Shown here piece by piece: positions 51,171 through 52,569 of a stretch of DNA of 52,569 nucleotides. The notes beneath the pieces were generated by a model that was given only the letters and a program-made list of their open reading frames with translations, was not told the origin of the DNA and made no database searches. The translations under genes and the position numbers were made by a program. The stretch covers positions 129,092 through 181,660 of the forward strand of contig JAKELU010000003.1 of the NCBI GenBank assembly GCA_022760735.1, in the 5' to 3' direction. The stretch comes from Firmicutes bacterium FC7 (lineage in GTDB: Bacteria > Bacillota > Clostridia > Tissierellales > Tissierellaceae). Positions within the stretch are counted from its first letter, which is position 1. Each line of letters begins with the position of its first letter.

Positions 51171-52569
51171 TTATCGGGCTTGTTCATTAACATCAACCGT
51201 CACGCCCGATTTAAATTCCACAGTAAATTTGTCCTCATATACTGTGACCTTTTCGATCAACCGCCGAATGAGCTGTTCTTCGTATTCAGCAAGGGCGGTG
51301 GACTGCTTCTTTAGGAATGTACTCATATCAGTAATGCGTTTTTTAAGTTCATCACGGTTGGCATTTTCAACCTGCAGCTTTTGCTTTTGGTCACGCAGGC
51401 GGTGAATCTCATCGCCAACCTTATCATAATCCGCGTTGGAAGTGGCCAGCTTTAATAGCTCCGTTTGAAGTTCCTCCAGACGCTTATCGATATCCGCCAA
51501 GGCTCTGTTGCTTTTGCGATTTATGACGGTGGCGATATTGTCCCGTAGAGTTGTGAGGAAAGAGTCTTTGTCGCAAAGCGTCTGATTAATGGCGGTGACC
51601 AGCACTTGCTCGATGGTGCTTTCCGGCACCGTGCGGGCATCGCAGAACAGGCCAGTGTTTTCTAAGCGACTGACGCAGCGCCAGACGACGGACTTTTTGC
51701 CACGATTGTTCCAGTGAACCCTGCGGAAAACCTCGCCGCATTTGCCGCAAATGATTATCTGAGCAAAGACGTGGTTGCTGCTGAAAGTTCTGGTCTTTCC
51801 GTTCGGGCTGGTGTGGACGACACGGCGGCGGACAAGCTCCTCCTGCACCTGCATGAAAACTTCACGCGGGATGATGGCTTCATGGCTGTTCTCTACATAG
51901 TACTGCGGAACGATACCGTTGTTCTTAACCCGCTTTTTTGTAAGAAAATCAACCGTGTAGGTTTTCTGCAAGAGCGCATCTCCGATGTATTTTTCGTTTC
52001 GTAGAATATTATTAATGTTACTGGTGTGCCAGCGCTCTTTGCCTGCACCGTTCAGAATACCGTCGGCCTCTAACCCACGGGCAATCTTCAGCATACTAGC
52101 ACCCTCAAGGTATTCTCGGTAAATGCGCTTTACGATTTCGGCTTCTTCGGGTACAACCACAAGGCGCTTATTCTCATCCTTGGTGTAACCGAGGAACCGT
52201 GCGCAGTTGACTTGTATTTCACCTTGTTGGTAACGATACTGTAAACCCAGCTTCACATTCTGACTCAAGGATTGGCTTTCCTGCTGCGCAAGGGATGCCA
52301 TAATTGTGAGCATGACCTCGCCCTTGGAATCCATGGTGTTTATGTTTTCTTTCTCGAAATAGACCGGTATGTTCTTGTCCTTAAGTTGGCGGATATACTT
52401 CAAACAGTCCAGCGTGTTTCGCGCAAAGCGGCTGATGGACTTTGTAATGATCATATCGATATTACCAGCCATACACTCGTCAATCATGCGGTTGAATTCT
52501 TCACGCTTCTTAGTATTGGTACCGGAAATACCGTCGTCCGCAAAAATCCCCGCCAGCATCCAGTCGGGG
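51171..52569 (-). CDS. Large serine recombinase (5' end outside the window)
   Basis: At least 465 residues of a large serine recombinase. The reading frame stays open to the window edge (..[16 protein letters not shown]), so the N-terminal catalytic serine is not visible. Present are the resolvase-domain parts ADDGISGT and [34 protein letters not shown], the recombinase domain ([38 protein letters not shown]), a zinc ribbon (CGKCGEVF with WRC and FCDA) and a C-terminal coiled coil ([16 protein letters not shown]). Such enzymes integrate and excise transposons or ICEs. GC is visibly higher than elsewhere. It marks the right end as mobile DNA. Confidence 0.93.
   Translation of the reverse strand, partial: PDWMLAGIFADDGISGTNTKKREEFNRMIDECMAGNIDMIITKSISRFARNTLDCLKYIRQLKDKNIPVYFEKENINTMDSKGEVMLTIMASLAQQESQSLSQNVKLGLQYRYQQGEIQVNCARFLGYTKDENKRLVVVPEEAEIVKRIYREYLEGASMLKIARGLEADGILNGAGKERWHTSNINNILRNEKYIGDALLQKTYTVDFLTKKRVKNNGIVPQYYVENSHEAIIPREVFMQVQEELVRRRVVHTSPNGKTRTFSSNHVFAQIIICGKCGEVFRRVHWNNRGKKSVVWRCVSRLENTGLFCDARTVPESTIEQVLVTAINQTLCDKDSFLTTLRDNIATVINRKSNRALADIDKRLEELQTELLKLATSNADYDKVGDEIHRLRDQKQKLQVENANRDELKKRITDMSTFLKKQSTALAEYEEQLIRRLIEKVTVYEDKFTVEFKSGVTVDVNEQAR

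Overview
The window is AT-rich DNA from a strictly fermentative, low-GC Firmicute, most likely a clostridial or Tissierellia-type anaerobe. This is inferred from codon use, strong AGGAGG ribosome binding sites, a T-box, a ydaO-type c-di-AMP riboswitch, a sufCBDSU cluster, split transketolase genes and an in-frame UGA in a glutaredoxin gene that reads as selenocysteine. No rRNA or tRNA gene was seen.

Layout. 1-402: end of a CRISPR array whose leader lies outside the window. 630-6276: a TipA-like MerR regulator with its own 19-bp-spaced promoter, an FMN reductase, then a three-gene operon (D-Ala-D-Ala-ligase-like ATP-grasp enzyme, opine-dehydrogenase-like enzyme, fused B12-binding/glutamate-mutase-like protein) that matches no pathway I can name. 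6351-7586: M29 aminopeptidase (minus strand). 7587-9425: leader region and a second, 20-repeat CRISPR array with the same repeat; no cas gene is in the window. 9519-18530: mixed housekeeping genes (alpha/beta hydrolase, ribbon-helix-helix protein, PPC-domain protein, zinc ribbon, CNNM/HlyC protein, AI-2E-family permease, the selenocysteine glutaredoxin, a nuclease-helicase fusion, an ATP-grasp ligase).

18729-30730 is one catabolic locus: CdaR-type regulator, glycerate kinase, tartronate semialdehyde reductase, Liv-type ABC importer, zinc dehydrogenase, two-subunit transketolase and SDR. Together they suggest import of a small polyhydroxylated acid or polyol, oxidation by the dehydrogenases, ketol transfer, and exit through tartronate semialdehyde and glycerate to phosphoglycerate. 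The substrate is unknown. A 44-codon remnant of mntP follows.

31069-36032 (minus) is the iron-sulfur assembly operon sufCBDSU with a palindrome at its start site. 36130-38810 is a T-box (likely His specifier CAC) controlling a three-gene amino-acid importer. 38864-42152 (minus) is a betaine-type importer behind a c-di-AMP riboswitch. Next come a ComFB-family gene and a divergent PAS-GGDEF cyclase, so several nucleotide-second-messenger elements sit together.

From just after the rRNA methyltransferase gene (ends 45092) base composition and codon use change. Short tandem repeats (45216-45331) are followed by a lipase-like membrane hydrolase, a two-component system, a methyltransferase, a second hydrolase, a lipoprotein and a large serine recombinase running off the right edge. 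This end looks acquired.
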